A stretch of 64,000 bases of DNA from CAVWXT01 sp963759115 (GTDB lineage Bacteria > Planctomycetota > Planctomycetia > Pirellulales > Thermoguttaceae), in assembly GCA_963759115.1 (NCBI GenBank), contig CAVWXT010000006.1:248001-312000 (forward strand), read 5' to 3'. This document shows, piece after piece, positions 1 to 7,978 of this stretch (position 1 is the stretch's first letter; every line of letters starts with the position of its first letter). The translations under genes and the position numbers were made by a program. The notes beneath the pieces are model-generated. The model did not search any database and was not told the DNA's origin. It saw only the letters and a program-made list of their open reading frames with translations.

Positions 1-1
1 G

Positions 2-2128
2 CTGACCGCCTTGGCCCGCCCCGCCACGCATGCCACGATCAGGGCCTACCTGGCCGAGTTGCAACACGAGGGACAACGCATCGACGTGATTCGCCTGGCG
101 CGAATCGATCCGCAAACCGCCGTCCTCTCGATCAACAAGCTGTTCAGTTCCGGTGATCCGAAACTGGTTAACAACACGGCGCCGCAAGTGGATGCCGATC
201 CCGCCAGCCGGCAACTGATGATCCGCGGCACCGACGTGCAGATCGTGCAGATTCGCGACTTGCTGGGAAAACTGGGCGAAAACCTGTCTCCCGCCGGCGG
301 CCCCGGCAGAGGCGGCAAGATGCGGACCGTGCCGATGAGCGGTTCCGCAGCCAGCGCCGCGCTGGACCGCATCCAAGAGATCTGGCCGACCTTGGGGCGA
401 ACGAACCAGATCCGCGTGGTCGGTCCGTCAGGGTCCGTTTTCAGCGGGCCGCCTGCCAATGCCAAGGAGGCCGACGAGCCGCAAGAGTCTCCCGGCCGCC
501 AGCAAGGGCCAAAGGCGCCGGCGGTGCCGGCCGAGAAGAGCGTGCTGCCCGAGGACAAGCCCGCAGCGTCCAAACCGGCGGTTCCCGAGCCGGCCAAACC
601 GGTGCCGGAAGAGCGCTCGGCAGGATTGCTCTTTGGCGCTCGGATCACGTATGTCGCCGAGCAATCCGAGGCGAAAGCTTCGCCCGAGCCCAAGACGCCC
701 GAGCCCAAGACGCCGGAGCCCAAGACGCCGGAGCCCAAGACGCCGGCGCCGAAGACACCCGCGCCCATCATCATTATGCCCGGACCGAACGGTTTGACGC
801 TGATGTCCGAGGATACCGAGGCCCTCGATGAACTCGAGCGGCTGCTGAGCACGGTTCTTGAGACCCAATCGAATGGTCGGGACGTGGCCGTCTTGTATCT
901 CAAACACGCCAAGGCGGCCGACATCAAGTTGAAGCTCGACGACATCGTTGGCACCGGGCCGGCGACCGCGGTCTCTCCGCTGAGCCAGGCGTTGGGCGGC
1001 AACCAGGCCGCCGCCGCCCTGGGCAACATGGCAACGAACCGAAGAGTCCTCGCCACCGGTCAGATCAAGATTATTCCCGATGCCCGGCTGAACGCCCTGT
1101 TCGTCCAAGCCAACGGCACGGATCTGGACACCATCAAGCAATTGCTGGAGGTCCTCGATCTGGAGGAGAGTCCGGAGGAGACTTCCTTGGCGCCCAAGCC
1201 GCGGATGATCCCCGTGCTCCACACCCCCGTTGCCGAAGTGGCCGACATTATCCGACAAGTGTATGTCGACCGCATGGTTGAGAATCCCAACGCGGGTATG
1301 ATGGGCCGGGGAAACCCGATGGCCGCGCTGCTCATGCGAGGCATGATGGGTGGGATGGGGGGTGGTGGTATGGGTGGTGGTGGGGGTGGTGGTGGGGGTG
1401 GGAGAGGCCAGCGACAGCCAGGAGGCGGCCAGGGCGGCGGCCGCGAGGACGTGGTGAAACTCTCCCTCGGCGTCGATACGCGATCCAACTCGCTGATCGT
1501 GGCCGCGCCGGACTCCTTGTTCAAGGAGGTCAAGCAATTGGTCGAGCAACTCGACACGGCCGCCTCCGATCAAGACGAGGCCGTGCGCGTCGTCACCGTT
1601 CACCGCGCGAGCGTGGCGGCCGTGGGGCGAGCGATTGAAGCCATCGGTGGTGACACGGTTCAAGTCAACGGCAACACTCTGGCAGGCATGGCAGCGGCCC
1701 CTCAGATTCCGGCCTGGATGGCGGGATCTATGGGTATGGGTCGGCAGCCGGGCGCCGTGCGGGGACAGGGTGGCTTTGCGGGCGGTCAAGGCGGCTTTCG
1801 GGGCGGCCAAGGCGGCGGCTTCCAAGGCGGCCAAGGCGGCGGATTTCGAGGTGGCCAGGGCGGCGGATTCCAGGGTGGCCAAGCCGCTGGATTCCGCGGA
1901 GGTCAGGGCGGCGGCTTCCAGGGCGGCGGATTCCAGGGCGGTCAAGCCGGTCGCGGAGGCATGGGCGGCGGCATGGGCGGCATGGGCGGCGGCATGGGCG
2001 GCGGCATGGGCGGCGGCCGCGGAGGGATGGGCGGTGGTCAGAGCGGCATGGGAGGAACGGGTGGAATGGGCGGTGCCAGGGGTGGTGCGGCGGGCGGCCG
2101 CGGCCAGACCGGCGGCGGCTTTCAGTAG
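2..2128 (+). CDS. Secretin N-domain-like protein with Gly/Gln-rich tail (5' end outside window)
   Basis: The frame is open from the window edge, so the true start lies upstream. The protein has three or four alpha/beta segments of the secretin_N (GspD/PilQ short domain) type, such as 'RQLMIRGTDVQIVQIRDLL', 'NALFVQANGTDLDTIKQLL' and 'SNSLIVAAPDSLFKEVKQLV'. They are separated by a Pro/Lys linker with repeated 'EPKTP' units (about residues 225-250) and a Gly/Met stretch. The last 130 residues are almost pure GGQGGGFQGG-type low complexity. No C-terminal secretin beta-barrel domain follows, so it is not a complete outer-membrane secretin. This architecture is common in planctomycetes and its role is unknown; an envelope or secretion-associated scaffold is an inference. 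Confidence 0.75.
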   Translation: MTALARPATHATIRAYLAELQHEGQRIDVIRLARIDPQTAVLSINKLFSSGDPKLVNNTAPQVDADPASRQLMIRGTDVQIVQIRDLLGKLGENLSPAGGPGRGGKMRTVPMSGSAASAALDRIQEIWPTLGRTNQIRVVGPSGSVFSGPPANAKEADEPQESPGRQQGPKAPAVPAEKSVLPEDKPAASKPAVPEPAKPVPEERSAGLLFGARITYVAEQSEAKASPEPKTPEPKTPEPKTPEPKTPAPKTPAPIIIMPGPNGLTLMSEDTEALDELERLLSTVLETQSNGRDVAVLYLKHAKAADIKLKLDDIVGTGPATAVSPLSQALGGNQAAAALGNMATNRRVLATGQIKIIPDARLNALFVQANGTDLDTIKQLLEVLDLEESPEETSLAPKPRMIPVLHTPVAEVADIIRQVYVDRMVENPNAGMMGRGNPMAALLMRGMMGGMGGGGMGGGGGGGGGGRGQRQPGGGQGGGREDVVKLSLGVDTRSNSLIVAAPDSLFKEVKQLVEQLDTAASDQDEAVRVVTVHRASVAAVGRAIEAIGGDTVQVNGNTLAGMAAAPQIPAWMAGSMGMGRQPGAVRGQGGFAGGQGGFRGGQGGGFQGGQGGGFRGGQGGGFQGGQAAGFRGGQGGGFQGGGFQGGQAGRGGMGGGMGGMGGGMGGGMGGGRGGMGGGQSGMGGTGGMGGARGGAAGGRGQTGGGFQ

Positions 2129-2152
2129 AGACCGGATCGACGGGGCCCGCTG

Positions 2153-2670
2153 TTATCTCAATTCCGCTTGAGTCCTGAGCGTCGCAATCTCGTGGTCGTC
2201 GATCGCGGGGAAACTGTCCCCAAGCATGTCGTCGCCGATACCTTGGCGACTACGTCCCGAACTGCCGGGACGCCGATTCGGCAGCGGGATTTCCACCACG
2301 CCGTCAATTGGTCTTACAGAAATCTCGCGGTATTCGTCGGGATAGCGGATCTTTACCCCCGTCCAGCCGGCAATCACGTAGGCTCGTCCGTAGGCCGCGT
2401 TCTTGGAACTCGGATTGCACATGACCTTTGTGCCAGACTCCTTGAACTTGATCGCCCCCGAGCTGTCGGTAACCTGCCGTTCGACCGGAGACAGGTTGTC
2501 GAACAAGACGAACGGAATTGCGCGTCGAGCTGCACGTTCCCCTGAAGTCGTTCGACCTGCACCCCCTCGACAGGCCGCCCCGACTGGGCATCCACGACGC
2601 GGAACGTCTGGAATCGAGCGCAGCCCGTCAGAAGCGAAAGCAGCAGTAGACCCGAAATCAGTGTACGCAT
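2153..2670 (-). pseudogene. Small lipoprotein with carboxypeptidase-regulatory-like start, frameshifted
   Basis: Starting at 2670 the minus strand encodes a lipoprotein signal (MRTLISGLLLLSLLTGC), then 'FRVVDAQSGRPVEGVQVERL', which looks like the start of a carboxypeptidase-regulatory or Ig-like surface domain. Near 2517-2525 the frame breaks and protein-like sequence continues in another frame ('IPFVLFDNLSPVERQVTDS', 'AYVIAGWTGVKIRYPDEY') to a stop at 2153. One missing base, or two extra, would account for it. Rejoined, it would be about 172 residues. It may be a recent pseudogene or a sequence error. It is convergent with the secretin-like gene. Confidence 0.55.
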
Positions 2671-2882
2671 GCGACGAAATCCGCCGGGGACAAAGGGGCC
2701 GAAGCGTACCGCAACCGGCCGCCGTGTGCAAGAGCAGTCGCTCAGGAGCCGCAGCCGATGCCACCCCCAATAAGATGGGGTCCACGCGCGTGCGCCGGTC
2801 TCGTCGGCATCGTCCCGCGGAAACCGCCGGCGATCGTGACCCGAGCCGCAACGGGCGGACTTCCTGGCCGGCCACAGACGCC

Positions 2883-2911
2883 TTGACACAGGCGATAATA
2901 ATTGCTATAAA
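2883..2911 (+). promoter_or_regulatory. Sigma70-type promoter for the XRE regulator, apparently leaderless
   Basis: A perfect TTGACA (2883-2888), a 17-bp spacer and TATAAA (2906-2911) lie directly before the ATG at 2918. Normal spacing puts the transcription start on or next to the ATG, so the mRNA would be leaderless; no ribosome binding site is visible. The -10 is embedded in an imperfect dyad (AATTGCT-ATAA-AGCTATT), a plausible autoregulatory operator. Confidence 0.6.
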
Positions 2912-2917
2912 GCTATT

Positions 2918-3142
2918 ATGGGAAGGACGAAGACCCCGTCGACGTTGAGTGACGTTCTCCGGACCGCCGTCGAAGAAAGCGGGTTGACGCAATACCGGAT
3001 CGCCAAGGATACGGGGATTGTGCCCACCTCTCTGATGCGATTTCTTCGGAAGGAGACGTCACTGCGGCTCGACAAGGCCGAGGTGCTCGCCGACTACTTG
3101 GGGCTGGAACTGGCGAAGAGACGAAAGGAACCATCGCCATGA
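2918..3142 (+). CDS. XRE-type helix-turn-helix regulator
   Basis: A 74-residue protein with a single HTH domain covering almost its whole length: 'SGLTQYRIAKDTGIVPTSLM' is the HTH core, followed by 'DKAEVLADYLGLELAKR', typical of the last helices of small XRE/Cro-like proteins. It overlaps the following lipoprotein gene by four bases (ATGA), so the two are translationally coupled and probably one operon. A consensus promoter with a dyad over its -10 box sits right before the start codon, which suggests autoregulation. Confidence 0.8.
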   Translation: MGRTKTPSTLSDVLRTAVEESGLTQYRIAKDTGIVPTSLMRFLRKETSLRLDKAEVLADYLGLELAKRRKEPSP

Positions 3143-4080
3143 GATTATTCACTTTGCTCGTATCCGCGCTGCTCGCGGTCACCCTGGTTGGGTGCCGTCC
3201 CCAGGCACGGTCATCGCAGTCGGAGTCCAACCACGAAGACGTGACTCCGTCGGAGCCCTCGCAGGAGACAATGGAATCGGAGCCCAGATATGAGGGGATG
3301 CCGTTGAGCCATTGGATCGCGCAAACCAAGGACACGAGCCCTTCGTATCGCCGGTCAGCCGCCACGGCCCTGGGCCACATGGCGCCGATGTCGAGAGCGG
3401 CGCGACGAGGACTGATCGAACTGCTTCAAGACAAGGATTGGCGAGTCCGGCAGGCGGCCGCAAAGACGTTGGGAGAGGTGGGCCCGGTGGCCAAGGATGC
3501 CGTGCCGGACCTCATCACGCTGCTTCAGGACAAGTACGGGGATGTCCGGGTGGCCGCTGCCAAGGCCCTGGGAGAAATTGGTCCCGGGGCGAAAGAGGCC
3601 GTGCCGGACCTCATCAAGCTGCTCCAGGACAGGTACGGCGATGTTCGTTGGGCCGCCGCCGAGGCGTTGGGTGGCATCGGCCCGGCGGCCAAGGAAGCCA
3701 TCCCCAGCATCGTCAAGCTGATTCAGGAGAAAGGAGAGTGGGATCTCCGTTGGACCGCCGCGGAGTTGGCGTTGGGCAAGATGGGAACGGATGCCATCCC
3801 TGCCCTCACCAAGTTGCTTCAAGACGACGACAAGGACGTGCGTTGGGTGGCCGCCGAAGCGCTGGGCGAGATGGGCCCCACAGCCCAGGAGGCTGTTGCC
3901 GAACTCATCAAGTTGCTCCAGGATGAGGACTGGCAAGTTGAGCAGGCCGCCGCCAAGGCGCTGGGCGAAGTGGGCCCCGCGGCCAAGGAAGCCGTTCCCG
4001 AGCTCACCAGATTGCTCCGCGACAAGAATGCCGATGTTCGGGAGGCCGCCGCCAGGGCCCTGGAACGGATCGAAAGATGA
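3139..4080 (+). CDS. HEAT-repeat (PBS-lyase-like) lipoprotein
   Basis: A 313-residue protein with a lipoprotein signal peptide ending in the lipobox LVGC at about residues 16-19, a Ser/Glu-rich linker, then seven HEAT-like repeats of 30-33 residues. Each has the pattern 'AVPDLIKLLQD' then 'DVRWAAAEALGEIGP'. Such repeats form alpha-solenoid protein-binding scaffolds, and the signal places it on an envelope membrane. No catalytic residues are visible. It is coupled to the XRE gene by an ATGA overlap. The repeats are very alike at the DNA level, so copy number may vary between strains. Confidence 0.85.
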   Translation: MRLFTLLVSALLAVTLVGCRPQARSSQSESNHEDVTPSEPSQETMESEPRYEGMPLSHWIAQTKDTSPSYRRSAATALGHMAPMSRAARRGLIELLQDKDWRVRQAAAKTLGEVGPVAKDAVPDLITLLQDKYGDVRVAAAKALGEIGPGAKEAVPDLIKLLQDRYGDVRWAAAEALGGIGPAAKEAIPSIVKLIQEKGEWDLRWTAAELALGKMGTDAIPALTKLLQDDDKDVRWVAAEALGEMGPTAQEAVAELIKLLQDEDWQVEQAAAKALGEVGPAAKEAVPELTRLLRDKNADVREAAARALERIER

Positions 4081-4095
4081 GACTTCGGATTCGTA

Positions 4096-4141
4096 TCTAC
4101 TGGCGGCCGCGATACCGATCTACTGGCGGCCGCGATACCGA
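4096..4141. repeat. Tandem duplication of a 23-bp unit
   Basis: Two adjacent perfect copies of a 23-bp unit (4096-4118 and 4119-4141), each containing TCTACTGGCGGCCGC, lie just after the stop codon of the HEAT lipoprotein gene. They are non-coding and contain a NotI-like GCGGCCGC palindrome in each copy. Confidence 0.85.
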
Positions 4142-4243
4142 GGCTCCGGGATTGGAAGCCGAGACACTGCTTGAATAGGAGCCGCAGGAGCGAAGGAACG
4201 GCCTCAACTCCCGCTTCCAACGGCCAAAGCTGAAACTTCCTTG

Positions 4244-4284
4244 TCAAACAAAACAACCCGCTGACAAGTCCTGTCAACGGGTTG
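4244..4284 (-). terminator. Rho-independent terminator after tRNA-Gly
   Basis: On the minus strand, right after the tRNA 3' end, a hairpin with arms CAACCCG/CGGGTTG extended by TGACA/TGTCA and a 5-base loop (4254-4284) is followed by a T-rich tail (TTGTTTTGTTTG). Its position and structure fit termination of the tRNA transcript. Confidence 0.75.
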
Positions 4285-4291
4285 CATCGAA

Positions 4292-4363
4292 AGCGGGAGA
4301 CGGGGATCGAACCCGCGACGACCAGCTTGGGAAGCTAGCACTCTACCACTGAGTTACTCCCGC
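4292..4363 (-). tRNA. tRNA-Gly (anticodon CCC)
   Basis: A cloverleaf can be folded: acceptor stem GCGGGAG/CTCCCGC with discriminator T, a D arm with GTGGTAG, anticodon stem CTAGC/GCTGG around the loop TTCCCAA (anticodon CCC, reading GGG), and a T arm with GGTTCGATCCC. No CCA is encoded. An intrinsic terminator follows, and an integrase remnant lies about 220 bp away, so this tRNA may have served as an attachment site. Confidence 0.92.
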
Positions 4364-4545
4364 AAGTTGTTACTCAACAATGAGTTACAACACGCATTCT
4401 GGATACGATTGACGCTGGATACGATTTCTTCAAGTCCGATCCCGATCCTGCCTGCAACCGTTGCAAGTGCCTCGGCACACAGTCCATAATGGGCAGTTCG
4501 GGTTTTCATCCGTTCGTGTCCAATAAAACAGCCCTGACACCAAAA

Positions 4546-4920
4546 TCATAGCACGGGCCGGTTGAGTCCAGCAAGGGGCGTCCCATGGCGACGACACGGA
4601 AGTTGACCTGGGACAAGGCTGGCCAGCGGTGGAAAAAGTGGTACAAGGGGCGGCCGTTTTGTCGAAGACGGGGACCAGGACGTAAAGGTGCGCGAGCAAG
4701 TCACTGAGCGTGGCCGTCTTGGGGCGGCCGTTTTGTCGAAGACGGGGACCAGGACGTAAAGGTGCGCGAGCAAGTCACTGAGCGTGGCCGTCTTGGAGAG
4801 CGTGACCGAGTAGTAAGGGCTTGGCCCCCAGTCAGGAAAGTTCTCGTCTAGATCGTCGAATACCCAGGTGCCGACCTCCTCAAGCCAATACGGGGCGATT
4901 GCCACGATTTGGTTGGGCAT
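4546..4920 (-). CDS. DUF6717-like small protein, C-terminus scrambled by a duplication
   Basis: The first 65 residues look natural ('MPNQIVAIAPYWLEEVGTWV', then 'FDDLDENFP'), matching my memory of the DUF6717 family of short uncharacterised proteins. After 'LLAHLYVLVPVFDKTAAP' the frame enters the second copy of the 74-bp duplication and the remaining residues (PRRPRSVTCSRTFTSW and on) are low-complexity noise. It lies 9 bp after the stop of a small membrane-protein gene, probably in one transcript. Function unknown. Confidence 0.55.
   Translation of the reverse strand: MPNQIVAIAPYWLEEVGTWVFDDLDENFPDWGPSPYYSVTLSKTATLSDLLAHLYVLVPVFDKTAAPRRPRSVTCSRTFTSWSPSSTKRPPLVPLFPPLASLVPGQLPCRRHGTPLAGLNRPVL
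4585..4707 (+). pseudogene. Integrase/recombinase N-terminal remnant
   Basis: A 40-codon plus-strand frame begins MATTRKLTWDKAGQRWKKWY and stops within the 74-bp duplication. The 'KLTWDKAGQRWKKWYKG' pattern resembles the arm-binding N-terminus of planctomycete tyrosine-integrase-like proteins. The remaining integrase is absent. Its position between tRNA-Gly and small genes suggests a decayed integrative element. The family match is from memory and tentative. Confidence 0.35.
4647..4794. repeat. Perfect 74-bp tandem duplication
   Basis: 4647-4720 and 4721-4794 are identical 74-bp units, starting GGGGCGGCCGTTTTGTCG and ending GTGGCCGTCTT. As 74 is not a multiple of three, the duplication shifts the frame of the minus-strand gene that crosses it. 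Confidence 0.9.
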
Positions 4921-4929
4921 CGATTCTCC

Positions 4930-5097
4930 TCAACTCAGGTAGTCCCTTGTGATCCGCCATGTCACATAGATTCCGACCATACTTCCAAGCGAACTAACGA
5001 GGAATGTCCCCATCAGTCCGAAACCAACGTACTCACCTGCCCACCAGCCGACATACCCGCCGACCGTCATCCCGACAAACATGAGCAGCCGATTCAT
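4930..5097 (-). CDS. 55-residue small membrane protein
   Basis: A short frame running from ATG at 5097 to TGA at 4930. The protein begins MNRLLMFVGMTVGGYVGWWA and has two hydrophobic segments (about residues 4-19 and 24-45) rich in Gly, like a helical hairpin, ending 'TWRITRDYLS'. It is followed after 9 bp by the DUF6717-like gene. I recall similar small proteins beside DUF6717-like genes in other genomes but cannot verify it. Function unknown. Confidence 0.65.
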   Translation of the reverse strand: MNRLLMFVGMTVGGYVGWWAGEYVGFGLMGTFLVSSLGSMVGIYVTWRITRDYLS

Positions 5098-5244
5098 GGT
5101 TCCGCACCTCGGCCTTAGTCCCGCCCGCTGCTTCGACGAGCTTTCCTTTTGCCTTCAGCTTCCGCCATCTCCATCCATCCGGCCGTTTCAATTTCCCAGC
5201 CTTGCCAGATCAATTCAGGGATGATGTGAGAAGAGGGACGCTCA

Positions 5245-5871
5245 TCAGCCCATCTCATGATCGTAGGGTTCTGTAGTGTGGTCGCACCGAGCTACCGGGT
5301 CATATGCCCTGTAGCTCACTGCCATCCCATCACCCTTCTCCTCGGAAGCCTTGATGACTGCCGTGTGGTAGCGGGGGTTGTTCAGAACGGCGTGGAGATA
5401 CTCCTGCATGTCGTCAGCAAACTGAATGACGTTGTCGGCGATAATCACCGATCCCGGCTTCAGCTTTGGCTCGACGGCCCTGAGATACTTCAGGTAGTCT
5501 TTCTTTAGAGCGTCGATGAAAACGAAGTCAAGTCGCCCCTTCAACTTCGGAATGATCGCCAGGGCATCGCCTTCGATTACCGTAACGACTTCTTCCAACT
5601 GCATTTTCACGATATTGGTGCGGGCCGCCTCGACCATGTCGGGGTCGATCTCGATGGTGGTCAGGTGACCGCCATTCCGTTCGAAAGCCAGCCCCATCAA
5701 GACGGCACCGTAACCTGTCGCTGTGCCGATTTCGAGACCACGTTTTGCCTTGGAACTTTCCACCAAGATGCGGAGAAAGGTGGCATCACCTGGAGTCGTG
5801 TTCTTGAAGATGCGTGCGAATCCCTTGATGAATCTCTCACGCCGTCGTTGAAGTGCAATGGGGGGTGTCAT
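5245..5871 (-). CDS. SAM-dependent O-methyltransferase (family 3-like)
   Basis: A 208-residue class I methyltransferase. 'GLEIGTATGYGAVLMGLAF' (about residues 45-63) is motif I, the glycine-rich SAM loop. 'LTTIEIDPDMVEAARTNI' has the acidic ribose-binding residue, and 'LDFVFIDALKKDYLKYL' plus 'PGSVIIADNVIQ' are the metal-binding/post-I motifs of catechol O-methyltransferase-like enzymes. The length fits the family. The substrate cannot be told. It is followed 12 bp downstream (minus strand order) by no related gene; upstream lies the LssY_C protein with 12 bp between them, so they may be co-transcribed. Confidence 0.9.
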   Translation of the reverse strand: MTPPIALQRRRERFIKGFARIFKNTTPGDATFLRILVESSKAKRGLEIGTATGYGAVLMGLAFERNGGHLTTIEIDPDMVEAARTNIVKMQLEEVVTVIEGDALAIIPKLKGRLDFVFIDALKKDYLKYLRAVEPKLKPGSVIIADNVIQFADDMQEYLHAVLNNPRYHTAVIKASEEKGDGMAVSYRAYDPVARCDHTTEPYDHEMG

Positions 5872-5883
5872 ATCGGGAAACCT

Positions 5884-7026
5884 CTATTCGGTTCGCTTCT
5901 CCGTCCGCACACGTCGCCAATCATACTTTGTCTTGCCATCCTGGTCGAGCAGGCGTAGACGATCATCGGTCAATTCCAGGATCGGTTCATCTACTCGGTC
6001 GCCCATTGTCTTGAGGATCAACTGCACCTGCTGGGCTGGCTCCCCACCCGTTGTCTGCTTTTTGAGATGTCCCCCTTCTACCGCCCACTGCATGTTAAAT
6101 TGGAGGCGAGTGGCAAAGAGCGTTGCCTTCAGGCCGCTGAGTTCCACAACCATCGTGCCCGTGCCATCGTCCTTCAACGTCATGGTTCGCTTCCCCTGGT
6201 ATTCGTCTTCCCAGGTGCCAACGACCATCCGGCGGAATCGCTCGTCCTGATCCTCGGTCTCCTTGGTGTCGCTATTTTGCACTGGCGGATTGGTGATGGT
6301 GACGACTCCCACCGCCAGCCTTCCGTCCGTATGGTAGGGATCACCGCCGCCATTTTCCCCCGTCAGCTTCTCCTGGAAACCATCCACCCAGTACACGTCC
6401 AACAGATTATCCGTCCGACTCAGGTCGTCTATGAGCTTGTTCCGTTCGGCATCCAGATCTGGGGAAATGTGATGGGTAATCTGGCCTGTGGTGTGGCTGA
6501 ACCCAACCTTGGTATCGAAGGTTGCAGCCCCGAACCACAAAGGCGTTCCGTCGTCGTCTACCTTCTCCGAACGCCAAAAGCGAACGTGATGGCGTCGTCG
6601 AGGATCATTGCCCACGGGCTGCTCGAAGGCCAAGTCTTGCTTCCGCCCCCAAAGAAAGAGGTTGCTGACGGGTGCGTTCTCGTAAGATCGGTGAAGGGCA
6701 GTGCCGGTGGCGATTCGTAGTGAACTCCTGAAGGTGATCGGATCGGCAGGGAACCACTTGGCGGCAAGCATGGCCATCTGGACCTGCTCCTCCGTCCCCA
6801 CCAGGGCCACATTCAGCGGATCGCCGGGGATGCCATTGGCCGTGTGGGTGATGCGGGGGGCATCTTCTAGCGCTGGATGTCTGCGCCAACGCCATGCCAT
6901 CGGGATCATTAGATAGGCCGCCGATAGCCATATCATCAGCAGCAGGATCGACCCGTTGAACAAACGGTGGACAGGGGAGCGTCTGCAATCCCGTCGAGCC
7001 GAAGCTACGAGGCCAACCCGTTCCAT
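5884..7026 (-). CDS. LssY C-terminal domain membrane protein
   Basis: A 380-residue protein with one N-terminal transmembrane segment (about residues 26-48) and a LssY_C-like domain, recognised by 'GDPLNVALVGTEEQVQMAML' followed by 'AAKWFPADPI' and 'SNLFLWGRKQDLAFEQP', then 'RRHHVRFWRS'. The C-terminal 110 residues (from 'VVGTWEDEYQGKRTMTLKD') look like a lipocalin-like beta domain. In Legionella LssY lies near a secretion locus, but its biochemical role is unknown. It probably starts an operon with the O-methyltransferase. Confidence 0.75.
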   Translation of the reverse strand: MERVGLVASARRDCRRSPVHRLFNGSILLLMIWLSAAYLMIPMAWRWRRHPALEDAPRITHTANGIPGDPLNVALVGTEEQVQMAMLAAKWFPADPITFRSSLRIATGTALHRSYENAPVSNLFLWGRKQDLAFEQPVGNDPRRRHHVRFWRSEKVDDDGTPLWFGAATFDTKVGFSHTTGQITHHISPDLDAERNKLIDDLSRTDNLLDVYWVDGFQEKLTGENGGGDPYHTDGRLAVGVVTITNPPVQNSDTKETEDQDERFRRMVVGTWEDEYQGKRTMTLKDDGTGTMVVELSGLKATLFATRLQFNMQWAVEGGHLKKQTTGGEPAQQVQLILKTMGDRVDEPILELTDDRLRLLDQDGKTKYDWRRVRTEKRTE

Positions 7027-7033
7027 TATTCAA

Positions 7034-7495
7034 CTACCCCCCTCGTTTCCTTCCCCGCCCCTTCTTTTGCGTCAACTCCGCCAACTTTATCAGCGCCTCC
7101 CGCTTGCCGATGCCACGAACGGCAACCAGCGCCGCAAGTTGGGCCTTCCGAGGACGAGCCTTCTCGTGCTCCCAGTTGTAGATGGTCAGGCCCGAGACGC
7201 CGACCAGCTTGCCATAGTCGGCAGCCGACAAACCCAATCGGCTTCGTTGGGCCTTCACCGAGCGAGCCGAAAAGCGAACGGCTTCCTGTGGCTCCTCGGC
7301 TTGGGGTTGGCCCTGTTGCCTTTGCCGCTTCAGGAGCTTGATCTCCCGCTCCTGCTGGCCAAGTAGCCGCTTCAACTTGGCGATTTCGCCACGATATTGG
7401 ACAACGGCCTTCTTGGTTGTGCCGACCTGGGCTTTGATTTCCTTCTTGGCGAGGCGACGGATTTCGTCTTTGAGAACGGCGGCAATGTTGGGCAT
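7034..7495 (-). CDS. Coiled-coil plus HTH protein
   Basis: A 153-residue protein. The N-terminal half is Lys/Glu/Gln-rich and predicted coiled coil ('IAKLKRLLGQQEREIKLLKR'). The C-terminal half contains 'RLGLSAADYGKLVGVSGLTI' then 'YNWEHEKARPR', a clear XRE-type HTH that recognises DNA. The start at ATG 7495 is preferred; the longer frame that runs through the IS3 element is a shadow. Similar short HTH proteins are common in planctomycetes. The IS3 element is inserted about 80 bp upstream and may have displaced its promoter. Confidence 0.75.
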   Translation of the reverse strand: MPNIAAVLKDEIRRLAKKEIKAQVGTTKKAVVQYRGEIAKLKRLLGQQEREIKLLKRQRQQGQPQAEEPQEAVRFSARSVKAQRSRLGLSAADYGKLVGVSGLTIYNWEHEKARPRKAQLAALVAVRGIGKREALIKLAELTQKKGRGRKRGG

Positions 7496-7650
7496 GGTAC
7501 GTACTCCTCGTTTGATAGTGGTACTGGATAATCTGGGCATTTTACACTTGATGCCCATCGATCCACAAGAAGTATAGTGGACCCAAGAAACTGGACCACG
7601 ACTTTGAGTCGAATCCCCGGTAGGATTGGTCCAGTTTTTGGGAGAAAGGC

Positions 7651-7941
7651 ATGGGAGCGAAGCGGCGACGGATCGAGGCGGCCTTGAAGGCCAAGGCAGC
7701 ACTGGCGGCAGTGCGCGGGGATCGGACGACGAGCGAACTGGCCTCCCAGTTCGGCGTCCATCCCACGCAGATCGGGCAGTGGAAGCGGCAGTTGCTCGAT
7801 GGGGCGACGGAGCTGTTCTCCGACGATCGGCGCCGCCACGTGGAGAACCAGGACAACGTGATCGCCGAGCTGTACGAGCAGATCGGACGGCTGCAAATGG
7901 AGGCGGCGTGGTTGAAAAAAAAAGCTGCCCGACTCGATTGA
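7651..7941 (+). CDS. IS3 transposase OrfA (HTH)
   Basis: A 96-residue protein with a Tnp_1/HTH_IS3 domain ('LASQFGVHPTQIGQWKRQLL') and a C-terminal leucine-zipper-like helix ('NVIAELYEQIGRLQMEAAWL'). It binds the IS ends in IS3 elements. It ends just after a run of nine A residues (7915-7923), where the reading frame of OrfB begins; one A fewer would fuse the two into 'WLKKKLPDSIDFKRE'. Slippage on A9 or an extra base in the assembly are both possible. Confidence 0.88.
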   Translation: MGAKRRRIEAALKAKAALAAVRGDRTTSELASQFGVHPTQIGQWKRQLLDGATELFSDDRRRHVENQDNVIAELYEQIGRLQMEAAWLKKKAARLD

Positions 7942-7978
7942 CTTCAAGCGGGAGTGCATCGAGTCGGAGCATCCGGGC

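Noticed and set aside
46..2020. Long minus-strand frames (up to 505 codons) antisense to the secretin-like gene
   Set aside because: They mirror the low-complexity Gly/Pro codons of the plus-strand gene and have no domain or ribosome binding site; GC-rich shadow frames.
4096..4141. 23-bp tandem repeat as an attachment site
   Set aside because: It does not match the tRNA-Gly 3' end and no second copy lies elsewhere in the window.
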